Assembly (NCBI GenBank): GCA_033964015.1 | Contig: CM066912.1 | Location: 19,331,073 to 19,395,072 of the forward strand | From: Scolanthus callimorphus | Lineage: Eukaryota; Cnidaria; Anthozoa; Actiniaria; Edwardsiidae | Direction: 5' to 3' | DNA length: 64,000 bases | In this document: positions 25,108 to 35,760 of the stretch, one piece after another | How positions within the stretch are numbered: the stretch's first letter is position 1 | Layout: each line of letters opens with the position of its first letter | Translations under genes and position numbers: made by a program | Notes under the pieces: model-generated | What the model was told of the DNA's origin: nothing | The model's database searches: none | Seen by the model: the letters and a program-made list of their open reading frames with translations, nothing else

Positions 25108-26525
25108 CTAATGTGCCCTGTAACCCATGTAAACGCCAGTATTGGAACGATATGCCCCTCTTATAGCCCACACAACACAGGATGGTGCTACCTTCCGGTT
25201 GCCCTTGCCCAAGTAGCCATATCTGTCAAGGGTGTAGGCCCTGTATGCTGCTTTTCTATATGAGCGGGTGCTTGTATCTTCCCTGTCGTTTCGAATGTCA
25301 GCCCGGTCCCTGACAAGGATCTGCAGCACCTCTGCATCCATGCACAATTTACGAAATCTGCCACCAAGAGTGATGCATACCTCGACCCCACAGCACTTGT
25401 TCTCGATTTCTGTTTTCATATGCCTACACCGACCACATTTACACCAAGCAGGTGGAGGAGTAGAAGGTGGAGGAGGCGGGCCTGTGGAGGCGGGCCTGTG
25501 GAGGCGGGCCTGTGGAGGCTGTAGATGGTGTTCCAGTTGATGTGGCAGATGTAGATGCTGATGTGGAAGCTGTTGACCTTATGGTGACAACTGAATATGG
25601 GTCTGGATTATCATCATCATCTTCGGAAATAAGGAGTGAGTTTATGAAGTCCAGGCTCCCTATTCCTCTTTGACAACTTTTCACTGCCAGTTTCCTAACC
25701 ATTGCCTCATCCAAGGTTGCAATGAGTTCCTACAGTAAGTAAAATGGTATGAGCTCACTGCATGCTGCCAGCAAATTTCAAATGAAACAACTAGACCAGA
25801 TCATTTTGACCAGCATCAGCAGCACGAGTAGTTGTAGTAAATAATATTCAGTTTAATTAATATTTTTGTAGCTAGAAATAAAGCTAAATTAAAGCTTTGC
25901 TCTGATTTGTGATTAAGCTGGACAAAGTTTACTAATCTCGACAAAAACATCTTTGGCGCCGCCAATGGCGGCGCGGTGTTTTGTTTTTGTGTGAAGAAAC
26001 TCACCTTTACATGTGTGTTCTCTTGTTTCCTCTCGTTTTCCTCTGTCTCTCGAAGAACAGCAACTTCTGCTGCTCGAGGAGCGGTAATCTGGACCTGGGT
26101 AAGAGGTAAGTTTTTTATAAGATCAATTCTAAAGTGCTCTTTTATAGTAAACAGCTAGTTCAAGGTGAGAGAACTGTTTCCTGCAAAATTCTCGAAACCT
26201 TCGTCCGTCAACACCACGTGCTTCATAGACAAATTCCGTGAACTTACTTTATTTTGGCACGGTTTTCTGCCTGTCCCACACTTGCAGTGGCTTGAACATT
26301 TCCTGTTCCCGGTTTTGCATATACAGCGCTTCGTCTGGCACGAGCTTTTGCACGTACAAGGTTCGTGTGCTGGCTGAGAAGAAATGCGAATTACAGTCCA
26401 GCGTCAGCATTCGTCTTTAAAAAAACTCACTTTGAAACTGGCTTTCGCCGCACTTGTCCACTTACCTCTTCGATCATAGATAATTCGAGAGAATCTGAAG
26501 TGTCCGCTTCTGAATCTGACGCCAT
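25108..26525 (-). CDS. CXC-like cysteine-rich plus P2X7 C-terminal (ballast-like) domain protein, four exons, one frameshift
   Basis: Exons on the reverse strand: 26466-26525 (MASDSEADTSDSLELSMIEE), 26248-26373, 26005-26094 and 25108-25729. All junctions are phase 0 with good sites (GAG|GTAAGT, AAA|GTAAGT, AAG|GTGAGT; acceptors CTCAG, CCCAG, TGTAG). Exon 2 is cysteine-rich (CTCKSSCQTKRCICK...CSSHCKCG), like a tesmin/CXC zinc-binding module. Exon 3 is a charged helix. Exon 4 codes an acidic/proline linker and then the domain known from the cytosolic ballast of P2X7 receptors: CKCGRC, ENKCCG, CITLGG, SYRKAAYRAYTLDRYG, GKGNRKVAPSCVVWAIR, GVYMGYR. No channel or membrane segment exists. In exon 4 a 14-bp unit present three times (25480-25522) shifts the frame between linker and domain; one copy would keep it open (~289 residues). 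Role unknown; a zinc-dependent nucleic-acid or transposase accessory protein is a guess. Confidence 0.8.
25480..25522. repeat. 14-bp unit x3 (frame-breaking)
   Basis: GAGGCGGGCCTGTG occurs three times in a row in the proline-rich linker of the P2X7-like gene. Two extra copies add 28 bp, one more than a multiple of three. Confidence 0.85.
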
Positions 26526-26683
26526 ATTAAGACTATAAATGTATGAATAAAACAACGAAGGCCACTGTTGGATGTGAGAATGATCGCTCGTATCGCCCGC
26601 ACTTTCAATAACACGAGCCCGCAATTTGGCATGCGGCTACATTCGGCTACATTTGAATTTGGTGACCGTAGCCTGCGTTGCAT

Positions 26684-26715
26684 AGGGGGGGGGGGTGGGG
26701 GGGGGGGGGGGGGGG
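26684..26715. repeat. poly-G tract next to the right TIR
   Basis: Nearly uninterrupted G run of about 30 bases, broken by two T. It lies five bases inside the right terminal inverted repeat and produces false open frames on both strands. Confidence 0.9.
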
Positions 26716-26719
26716 TGGT

Positions 26720-26739
26720 CGGTGACACTGCCCCTTTAA
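26720..26739 (-). repeat. right 16-bp TIR and TTAA target duplication of the large element
   Basis: CGGTGACACTGCCCCT (26720-26735) is the exact inverse of the left end, followed by TTAA at 26736-26739. Confidence 0.9.
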
Positions 26740-26955
26740 CATACTTCGATCTTTATTTGCCTTAATACTTTTAATAATATCCAAGCTACAGTGGACCCCC
26801 TTGTTCCACTTAAGACATCTCTGAATTTTTTGTGTGCTATATTTCAAAATTGGTGTTCAATTTAATTGCCCCATGTAATTAGAAAATCTTAGCCAATTCG
26901 TCGGAAGCAAATATAGAGATATTTTTTACAGATTTATTAAATCATTTAACTTCAG

Positions 26956-28861
26956 GTCCATGTGGGGAATTTCTACTGAAAATGGCACGGACTGCTCATG
27001 GAACAATTCTATATCCCCGTATGGTGTATCCCTACCACTCATTGATAACAGGCATCCAGAATTTGCTTAAACGTCCTGGTTTCTGGGAGAAGTGCCAAGA
27101 GTGGCGAAATTATTTAGTTCCTGAGAACGTAATGGCAGATATTCACCAAGGAAGAGCCTGGCAAGATCTTGCTACAAATGGGTTTCTTTCGAGATCAAAT
27201 AGTCTTGGACTTATGTTGAACATTGACTGGTTTAGGCCACACAAACATTCCCCAGGATCTATTGGTGTTGTGTACCTGGTAGTAATGGATTTACCAAGAA
27301 AAGAACGTTAGAGAATGTGCTGATTGTTGGTATACTGCCTGGCCCGTCTGAGCCAAAGTTGACAGCCAACACATTCCTTAAACCATTGACTGAGGAACTA
27401 AAACAGCTGTGGAATCAGGAACATAGATTTACAGTCCATGGTAGCTGGGTGACGAAGAAAATTAAGATAGGTTTACTGTGCGTTTCCTGTGACATTCCAG
27501 CCTCTCGAAAGATAGGGGGTTTCATGGGTCACATGGCCAATCAGGGATGCTCCAGATGCAAGAAAAATTTCTATATAGATGGGAAGTTAGACTTTTCTGG
27601 TTTCTCCAGAGATGAATGGCTCTCAAGAGTTTCTGATGAACACAAAGAAGAAGCAAAGGAGTCTCTGCTTGAGACCACTCCCACTCGCCAGCAGGCATTT
27701 TGTTCACAAGCTGGGGCAAGGTATTCTGTACTCCATGAGCTGCAATATTTTGACTGCATTCAATATTTTGTAATAGACCCTATGCACAATGTATTTCTTG
27801 GAACTGCAAAGCACATCATGAAAAATATTTGGCAGTCGGTGGAGAAACCTCTGTTAAAGTCAGAAGATTTTGAAGAGATCCAAAAACGTGTTGATGCCAC
27901 AACAGTCCCTCAGGATATTGGACGAATTTCAGGGAAAATTGAAAATGCCTTTGGAGGGTTCACTGCAGACCAATGGCAGAGCTGGGTGTTACTATATTCT
28001 GCTCCAACACTCCAAGGGATCCTTCCCAAAGAACACCTTGAATGTTGGACTTTGTTTGTGAATGCTTGCAAGTACTTGGGGAAGAAAGTGATAACAGTTG
28101 AAGACATTTCAATTGGTGATGATTTTATGATGAAGTTTTTAGATAAGTTTGTTTCTTTGTATGGAGCCGACTCAGTAACCCCAAATATGCACCTCCATTG
28201 TCATCTTGCGGAATGTTTAACAGACTATGAACCATTTCATGGATTCTGGTGCTTTAGTTTTGAACGGTACAATGGAATCTTGGGAGCCTTTCACACGAAC
28301 AACAGGTCAATTGAAGTACAACTTATGAGGAAGTTCCAGAATCAGGCTAAATCTAAAGTGTACACCTCCCCTGAAATGTTTTCTGATCATTTTGAGCAGT
28401 TCTTTCCTGAATCTCAATCAAAAGGTTCTGTCAAGACAACAATGGATCCAGTGGAATGTATGTTTGCCTACAGAAGGCAAAGGACTGTGGGCATTGGCAA
28501 TCTGGATAGTTCAGACTGGAGTGATAATACCTTTTTAGAATGCCACCCACCATTTAAAGATGCAACGTTAGATGTCGATGATGTGAGATACCTCAGGAAA
28601 GTTTATTCAAAACTACTTGGTGTAGAAAGTGAAATGCTCAGTATTCCATTTACAATTTCACGGTTTGCGTCTACCAAAATTGGGTCTGTCCTTTATGGAT
28701 CAACTTTGAGTAGAACTCTTAGAAATGCATATGTACTTGCAAATTGGGCTGGACACGAAGGAAGATTAATCTGCAATATGAACCGTGAAACCAGAGTTGG
28801 GGAAGTATCTTTCTTTTTTCGACATAGAATCAAAGTTATCTACCCATCATCAAGCAATTAG
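26956..28861 (+). CDS. tnp2-type transposase, main C-terminal exon with one frameshift
   Basis: The exon follows acceptor TTCAG and joins in phase to the exon ending at 12890 (giving SGPCGEFLLK). The first part reads HGTILYPRMVYPYHSLITGIQ, LLKRPGFWEKCQEWRN, LMLNIDWFRPHKH and GVVYLVVMDLPRKER. The frame is then lost near 27300 and regained as TLENVLIVGILPGPSEPK, CVSCDIPASRKIGGFMGH, GCSRCKKNF, FVIDPMHNVFLGTAKH, and a tail rich in conserved aromatic residues to the TAG at 28859. The order LNxDWFxPxKH - YLxxxNLPR - NVxxVGxIPGPxEP - ACDxPAxRKxxGFxGH - DPMHNxxLGTxKH is that of transposase family tnp2 (EnSpm/CACTA). A single-base indel at ~27300, real or a sequencing error, is the only break. Confidence 0.85.
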
Positions 28862-29086
28862 TTTATTTTTTACATGGCTCGAGTCAATTGGTACAATAAA
28901 CACCCAGCTGATAGACACTATGGTGATCTTTTATGCAGTAACACTGCCGGGTGACTAAACTGCATCAACCACCCAATAAGCAATTACTAATCAAAATATA
29001 AATAAATAAATAAATACAAAAATAGCATGTTGGGCAAATAAATACTTGGATCTTGGTTAGGCCTTTTTCATGCAATATTGATTAAT
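28862..29086. other. 3' flank of the tnp2 gene
   Basis: AT-rich, with short AAAT runs near 28998. I could not identify terminal inverted repeats of the tnp2 element itself, so its outer borders are unknown. Confidence 0.4.
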
Positions 29087-29408
29087 AATAATAGTTATCA
29101 GAAAATGAAATCCAGTTTTCAATTCTACACATCTGTATTAGTAAAACTGCAAAGTTTCAAAAGAATCATTCTTTGAAAACTTGCTGAGTTATGAATTTTC
29201 AAAACTTCATATTCTGGCTTACTTTTTACAAAGAAATGTAAGGGTAAATATGTAAAGTCATACGGGCATTGATGCCCATCCAATCTTGTTTCAATGTGTT
29301 TTCCCATGCAAAAAATAAGCCAGAATATGAAGTTTTGAAAATTCAATTTTACTAATACAGATGTGTAGAATTAAATACTGGATTTCATTTTCTGATAACT
29401 ATTATTAT
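29087..29408. mobile_element. foldback MITE of ~320 bp
   Basis: Left arm AATAATAGTTATCAGAAAAT (29087 on) and right arm, its reverse complement to about 29408, match for ~95-125 bp with a few changes; inner arms share TTTTCAAAACTTCATATTCT. The ~90-bp loop is unrelated. No coding. Confidence 0.8.
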
Positions 29409-30106
29409 ATTATAAAACATACATGTAGCCCACGAGTGAACAAAAGGTATCAGGTTTGAGTCATGTATATGATAAAAGTCACTGGTTTATTATCAAATGG
29501 TTTATTCTATAAAATATCCATACCTCAAAAGGGATTGCAAATTCCACAGGGAAGAGAGTATAATTTTTTCAGTAGGCAATCCTGGTCTTATTTTACCCAC
29601 ATTTATTTTGGAATCGGAAATTCCACAGGTCCAGGGTGATCATATATGTAAATTCCCTATGTAGTGGGGGTATGGTATCTTCTAGCTTTACACAATGGGC
29701 CATTCCATTTAAAATTTGTAACCCCCTATTGTAAAAATCCATAATCTCTTGTGTGAAATTCCAGGTTATTGCATGGACCCCGTAGAAATCTGGGCTCCCT
29801 TGCATGGCACATGTAGAAGTCCAAGGTAAAAAATCCAAGACCCCTGTGGAAATCCAGGACCAAAGGTTGGGTGGGGTGGGGGGAGGATTTTAAGTGGAAT
29901 GGACCAATGAATAATACTGAATGACTTTTGTTACTTCCTTTAGCAAAAAGTCTGTGTTGTCAAAGCTATCAATAAAACAAGCTGCATCATCATAAAGTAG
30001 TTTCTATTTGTTTGTATTGCAATTGATCAATTGTCCAAAGCAAGATGTTCAAGCCAAGCGGCTATATTTCGACATTCTGCTACATGATTTATAATATTCT
30101 TGTCAT
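29409..30106. other. no gene recognised
   Basis: Contains a decayed repeat with several ATTCCACAGG / AAATCCAG phrases between 29530 and 29880. Nothing codes convincingly. Confidence 0.4.
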
Positions 30107-32193
30107 TCATTTGAGTTTATAAATAAGTGTGTCTATTGATGAACGTAAATTTGCATTTTGTTGAATGCATTCTTCTGCAAGATGACCAAGAGAGTTATAA
30201 AATGGGAGGTTCTGACTAACACATCTGCATACTTTCTCGTAAACCTTGCCCAGTGAATAGACGTCTGAGCGAACAGTCTGCACTCCTGATCCATCAACCA
30301 GCTCAGGCGCAATTTGGCTATGATTCATCAAGTACTCCTTTCTTTTGCTCAGTGGTATGAATTTACCTTTGCCATTCTGAATCTTGCAGCATTTTCCAAA
30401 ATCAATAATAACTTTAGAGGGCTTGCTGTCCATGAAATCAATGACAATGTTATCACTTTTAATATCATTGTGTAGTAGTTTTTTAATATGGATGTATTGT
30501 ACTCCACGTGCTATCCCAAGGCAAATATGAGGAATGTCTTGTAGCTGGATATAATTTTTTTCAGCATCTAGTTTATGTAAGAAATAGTGAAGTGTCACAG
30601 GCTTACAACCTTTTCCATGAAATTTGGTAACAATATACCTTTCTTTTGATAGCTTTGGGTTAATTCCAAACAGAATTGGTAGATTTGGGTGGCCTTCCAA
30701 AGTTCTTAGTATTCTAGCTTCAAATAGCACATCTGAAAAGGGGCTTTCTTTCAAAACCTTTACTGCCACTGGAATATTCCGGTAGAATTTCAGACTACAG
30801 GTTCCAAATACACCACTTCCAATTTGATTATTTCCTCCAAGAGACTTACTTGACGTTAACATGCTAGAAGATATACATGGAAAGATGTCTTTGTCATATG
30901 TGTATGACATTTCACTGCTGACGATGTAATCTTCAAGCTTTCCTTCTAATTCAGATACTTGCTTTCTTGCAGAGCTCAATTTCTCTTGTAGTATTGCATT
31001 CATCCCTTGAATATTCACATTTGCGGCTGTTGTTGCTTTAGAACAATTGTTGACACTCTCTCCCATGTCCTTTTCTTGAACTTGCAACTGATTAACTAGA
31101 CAAATATTGTAATAATGGTATTTATATCCAGAACTGTGCTGCTTCCTTGTTATTCCAGGAAAGGCTAAACTCATGATATGACCCATGTCATGATTGCTTA
31201 GTTCACCAAATTGTCTTTCCAATATTGTTTTCACATCTTCACACAGCACTTTTTTATTGGCATCATCCACTTTGTTTATCTGAGTTTTAAGCCTGTAAAA
31301 GAAAAGTGCATAAATAACTAAATTGCATGGCTTGTGCCATAACTTTTTTGGAATCTTACAAACATCTAAATAATTCTATATTAAAAAAAAAGAATAATAA
31401 ACATATAAATACTAACACTTCTTGTTTATCTTGGGGGTAGTTTTTTGTTAATTTTCAGCATTTTCTCCTGCTTTGCATGACAGCTCGATACACTCTTACA
31501 TGTTGCCTTTAGCAGTGGCCATGATGCAATCACACCATTGCCAAAAAAATTAAATTTGACTAACAGACCAAATCTGAAACTACGTGCAAGGCTTATGATG
31601 TAAGAAGGCTAATTGTTAACACCTTACATCATCCTTACAGGAGTTTCATATTTAGTCTATAGGGGGCATAGCACTCCAAAATGGCCATTCTTGAACCATA
31701 CACTAAACCAGAGTCACAGTGGTCCAGGGTCCACAGTTAAATTAATTTTATAAGGGGAAAAAATAAACTCTTTGTCAAATGTAACTTCGAACAAATACCA
31801 AAGGGGTTTAAAACGGCGCTATTCTGAAGGGCCAAAGGGATACAGCAGACAGCCATGTTTAATAAAATTAATACTGCGCTATCCAGTTCAGCATTGAACA
31901 AGGGGCATCCGGCTATTTTGTCGAAATGTATCAGCGTTAAAAACAGGGAGTTATGACGTGAAAACATATACCTTATCATGGGAAAACTCAAAGTTTGTCT
32001 AGCAATGTTTCCTTGACAACACAAAGTTTTTGCTTGAATTCAAAACTATCTGTTTTCAACGCGAAACTTTTAGAACAAATTATAGCCGTTCCACGCTCAC
32101 CTGGGAACTGAGCAGTGCAACAACTTACCAATTTGAACGAACAAGTCGCAATTTTTTCTTCAGACGTCGGTCAATACGAGAGGACGCCGCCAT
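30107..32193 (-). CDS. protein-kinase-like protein, two exons, intact
   Basis: Exon 1 is 32129-32193 (ATGGCGGCG, donor ATTG|GTAAGT), exon 2 30107-31292 (acceptor TTTACAG). The phases fit (N-W-L-K-T-Q), giving about 416 residues. The N-terminal ~130 residues have no named domain but include a short coiled coil (ILQEKLSSARKQVSELEGKL). The kinase domain runs from about residue 178 to the end: glycine loop IGSGVFG, lysine in VAVKVLK, helix-C glutamate in LFEARIL, catalytic loop HNDIKSDN, DFG in IIDFGK, APE in IAPELVDG. The catalytic loop has HND in place of HRD, so the activating arginine is missing while the catalytic aspartate and asparagine remain; activity is likely but not regulated through a classical RD arginine. 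Substrate unknown. A satellite lies about 100 bp upstream of the start. Confidence 0.85.
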
Positions 32194-32289
32194 TTGAAAC
32201 TTATGTACGCTGACCCATGGACCGCATATACACATAGGGATGATCACCACAGGCAAACCATGAAGACAATTTGAATGACGCGGGATAAC

Positions 32290-32551
32290 TCGCGATGCAA
32301 GACGAAAACCTGCGACGAAAACCTGCGACGAGTCAAGGTTTTTACCAGCAGATGACGCGGTAAAACTCAAAGAAAACCCGGTGTCTTCTCTCGAATGTGA
32401 AACAGATGTTTTCTCGGGTTTTCTGTGTGGATTACCAGCAGAATACGCACCAAATCGGGGTGACAAAGAGGGGGTGAAGAAAACTTGAGAAAACCTGCGA
32501 CGACTACAGGTGTTTTACCTGTAGATGACACGGTAAAACTCTAAGAAAACC
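32290..32551. repeat. left part of a ~177-bp satellite array
   Basis: About 1.3 units with the phrases AAACAGATGTTTTCTCGGGTT, CACCAAATCGGGGTGACAAA and CGACGACTRCAGG. The array is cut at 32551 by the 4-kb foldback element and resumes at 36587. It sits directly upstream of the kinase first exon. Confidence 0.85.
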
Positions 32552-34621
32552 AGGGGCCCGTTTCTCAAAACGCCCGGTAATTAACGGGCCCGTAAAACTT
32601 ATCGAGAGAGTTTACGGGGAAGTTTACCGGGTACGAGCGAGCGTTTCTCAAAGCTCCCGGTAACCTCCCGATAGTTATCGGGGCCCCGGAATCAAATTTA
32701 TAATTTGCGGATATTACAAATAACTTACCCAAAAAATCAATGAACTAAAGAAAAACTCAGCAATTTGTCGACACTAGATTACAAAGTGTACCGCTAAGTT
32801 TGTATTTCCTGTGAAAAAAGTAAAGAAATCAGCTAAAATGTACGAAAACAAGAGCAATTTGTAGTGCAATTGTGCACTGAGATTGAACATTTGTTTACAT
32901 TCTTGCAATCAACACGTCAACCTGATTGACAGCTAAGCTGTCAAACGAATCGTTTTGATTGGTTGAGAGGCGAGATGGTCGCATCTGATTGGCTAAAACT
33001 CTCCCGGTTTATCGGAATGGCGGGAAAAACAATTAGTCCAGGCATTCTACGACAAAAATGGGCCTAACCTGGAACTAATTCCCACAAAAGAAATTTCAAC
33101 TGTTTTTGGTTCTTTGATCACCTCTTAATAACATATGAAAAGTCCCAGAAAATCCCACCACGGCAACATTCCGAAAAACAGGATTTATTTTAGGCAGTCG
33201 AGAAAGCGATTTGTAGCCGCATGGAAACGAGGCTGGTATAATAAATCAACATCGCGGCTCGAAAAGACGATGTAAAATGCACAAAACTACTTATCGGCAT
33301 TGAAAATATTTTAATTATTTTTCAGTGCAAAAATCCCACATAACAGAGAAGAAAAAATCTGTATTTTTTTTTCGAAAAAAGCAATCGCAGTTCTAATATG
33401 CAAAGATTTCATAAAGAAACAAGCAGAAAACTGAAAAATTTAAGAAATATAAATTGCTCGTTGTTTGGACTACTTAAACTAGAACCAACGGGAAAAGATA
33501 AATGTTTTACTTGTTAATGTTTAATTGTAAGAAAGAGAAATTGCCGAATTTGTTTGTTTACTCTAAAACTAGTGCCTGAAAGCCGTCTGAAATGATGTTT
33601 CTAGCGCGCGGGCATCGTATAATTACTTAGTTATCATTACTTAGTCAAGCGCTCGGAGTATTTCACCTGTTGCAGAAGGAAAAAAGCAATACTGTAAAGA
33701 TGTAAACAATTCTGCATTTATTATTGTATAAATGTAAGTAAAATGTCTTGCTCGATGTCTTGATCGATTTCTTGAATAAGGTATTTTAGCAATGGGCTAT
33801 TGAATTGTCTATTTGCACTAGAAAATTGATTCAGGCCGTCGCAACATTGCTTGGAATAAAATTATTCTTTCACGGTGCACGATAAAATGTCATGATTAGG
33901 GCTATAGAGAAATTCCGAATTCTTACAAATCTGCAACAGTTTTGCTATTAGAGACTTTTTGGAATACATATTCAAGAACTTATTGGATTTTGATTCATCA
34001 CGCGCATTTCCAAGCCATCTAGTTTTAATTGAATAATTCATTATCGCTGCGCACAGATTCTAAGATTCAGACAAACATTCCATCTGAAATCATCCCATTC
34101 AGAAGGACCGCGCTTGAATACGAGCAAGGGTAGGAGTGCATACAAGCTCTCTGCTATAACGAGTGCAACTACCAGTTTACAAATTCATTTTGTATCGTTC
34201 TTTTGAGAGAAAACTGAGAAAATGGGAGATACGTGTATTTGTTTGTCTGAGATGTTAATTAGTGTCGACGTCATCTGTGTGCAGCGCTATTGACCGTTGA
34301 GAACAACACCCCTGAGCCGTCCCAACTCGTTCTGGCGAAGACGGCTTTCATTATATAAAACAGACAAGCAGTGTTCTCATCTCTTTGATGTTGCGTGCGG
34401 AGCATCGTGATTGCTGTCAAATGGAAATGGACAGCGTAAATGTCGATGTGGATCCCCCCACATTTCCACACTGGGGGTAGTGGTTCTTTAACGTCCCCTT
34501 TAAACTGGTTACAGCTTATAGTAAAGGCGAGACGGAACCCCGGTTGATTGTAAATGAATGGTAAAGATGAATGGTAGCGAGTAAATGATTATCGCAGTTA
34601 AGAAGCAATCTAAATGTCTAA

Positions 34622-34895
34622 AGGTCGGTTCACACTGCGCGATCTTAGCTGTGATTTTTCCATCTATTTGGCTTTGCGATATTTGTCCGTTTGTTGGTGA
34701 TTTGAAGAAATCACACCCGCATCGCAGTGGAATTTGAACGTTCAAATCTTCTGCGACGTCGCGGCGACATCGCAAGTGAAATCGCCATAAGATCGCCGGC
34801 CGTTCACACCGCGCGATATGACATCGCCGTGGAATCGCCCCAGAAATCACGCCTTAAGATCACAGCTAATATCGCGCCGTGGGTGAATGAGCCAT
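34622..34895. mobile_element. small inverted-repeat MITE inside the 4-kb element
   Basis: GGTTCACACTGCGCGATCTT...AGCTGTGAT on the left is matched by ATCACAGCTAATATCGCGCC...GTGAATGAGCC on the right. The interior repeats the CGCGCGATATGACATCGCC theme. Confidence 0.55.
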
Positions 34896-35589
34896 AAGCG
34901 ATCGCTATTTATAGCGATAACTGATAGGAAAGAAGTCCGTCATGAAAAACTTTTTACCTTCCATCGCGCGGTCAGATTTTCCCTTTAAAACGCCATTATT
35001 AGGCGGGAAAATTGGCGAGCTTATTGGGCAGATGGTTCCGAACGGTTAACCGACGGAGAGTCTCACTAGCATACGCAGAACACTCAAGGAAGTACGGATG
35101 GCACATGAAAAAATAGAAAATCGTCAAGTCACCGGTTCACGCACATCCACATCCCACACGTGTCCATTGAGACGAAATGACTGAATGCGATTTTCAACGG
35201 GCGTGGGGAGAGATGTCAATTTTTTGTACCTGCCATGGCCAAGTTAAGTACGTTGTTGATGGCCAACACACCGAGCTACCAATAAGATGACCCACTACGG
35301 ACGATCAGCGGGCAAAGTTGCAACATTTTCCTTTGTGGACGGGATGAAGAGATGTTTTCCTGGCGAACTCACAGAATAAATAATGGCTAATAACAGCACA
35401 ACGGCGTTATTATGAACAGATTCCGCACACTTTAAGCCGATGGCGACGCATGACGTTCTTATCGTGAAGAAATCCATTCTCCACCGCCGCCGAAAGCCCA
35501 GTACCTAGTGGAACTGTTTTTTATTTGCCCAGAGCCCAAGTCCACCTCGACACAAATCAAAGTATGGAACATGCGAAGAGTCCAAGCAG

Positions 35590-35760
35590 AGCTACGTGAC
35601 GCCCCCATGCATCGAAATATGTTAAATATTGCTAAATGACCACCTCCTACTGTCCTACAAAAGTTTGATATCCGCCATCACACGATTATAGAAGTTGATC
35701 GAATTTATATTTATATTTTATATTTTATGCGCTTTGACTTTTCGTGACATTTACACAATT
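35590..35760 (-). repeat. relative of the tnp2 intron sequence: unoccupied insertion site
   Basis: On the reverse strand this reads TATCAAACTTTTGTAGGACA, then CAGTAGGAGG, TTTAGCAATATTTAACATAT and TTCGAT. The same order flanks the 13.6-kb element: 13045-13090 ends GGACAGTAGGAGGC...TTTTAGCAATACATTAA and 26736 on reads TTAACATACTTCGATC. Here there is one TTAA and no insert. Confidence 0.75.

Larger units (their letters stand above)
13091..26735. mobile_element. 13.6-kb Kolobok-like DNA transposon with two genes, nested in a tnp2 intron
   Basis: Perfect 16-bp terminal inverted repeats are flanked on both sides by TTAA. Inside are a degenerate multi-exon transposase on the top strand (exons from 13366 to 22291) and a four-exon gene on the bottom strand (25108-26525) whose start lies ~210 bp from the right end. 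TTAA target duplications are known for Kolobok and piggyBac; the transposase exons resemble Kolobok, not piggyBac. A related sequence at about 35590-35700 (opposite strand) shows the same target with one TTAA and no insert, which supports the borders. Later insertions and duplications at 18661, 19074 and 23230 have enlarged it. Confidence 0.8.

Noticed and set aside
25108..25440. A P2X7 receptor gene
   Set aside because: Only the cytosolic ballast-like domain is present; no channel, no extracellular cysteines and no membrane segments in any of the four exons.
13091..26735. piggyBac as owner of the TTAA element
   Set aside because: None of the exons resembles a piggyBac transposase; the GDGxCDxPGHSAK, DxWHxAKS and AAxDHN blocks fit Kolobok.
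26474..26847. Open frames rich in proline or glycine on both strands
   Set aside because: Translations of the poly-G tract near the right TIR.
32125..32466. 113-residue reverse-strand frame
   Set aside because: Mostly translated satellite; only its last part, from ATGGCGGCG at 32193, is used as the kinase first exon.
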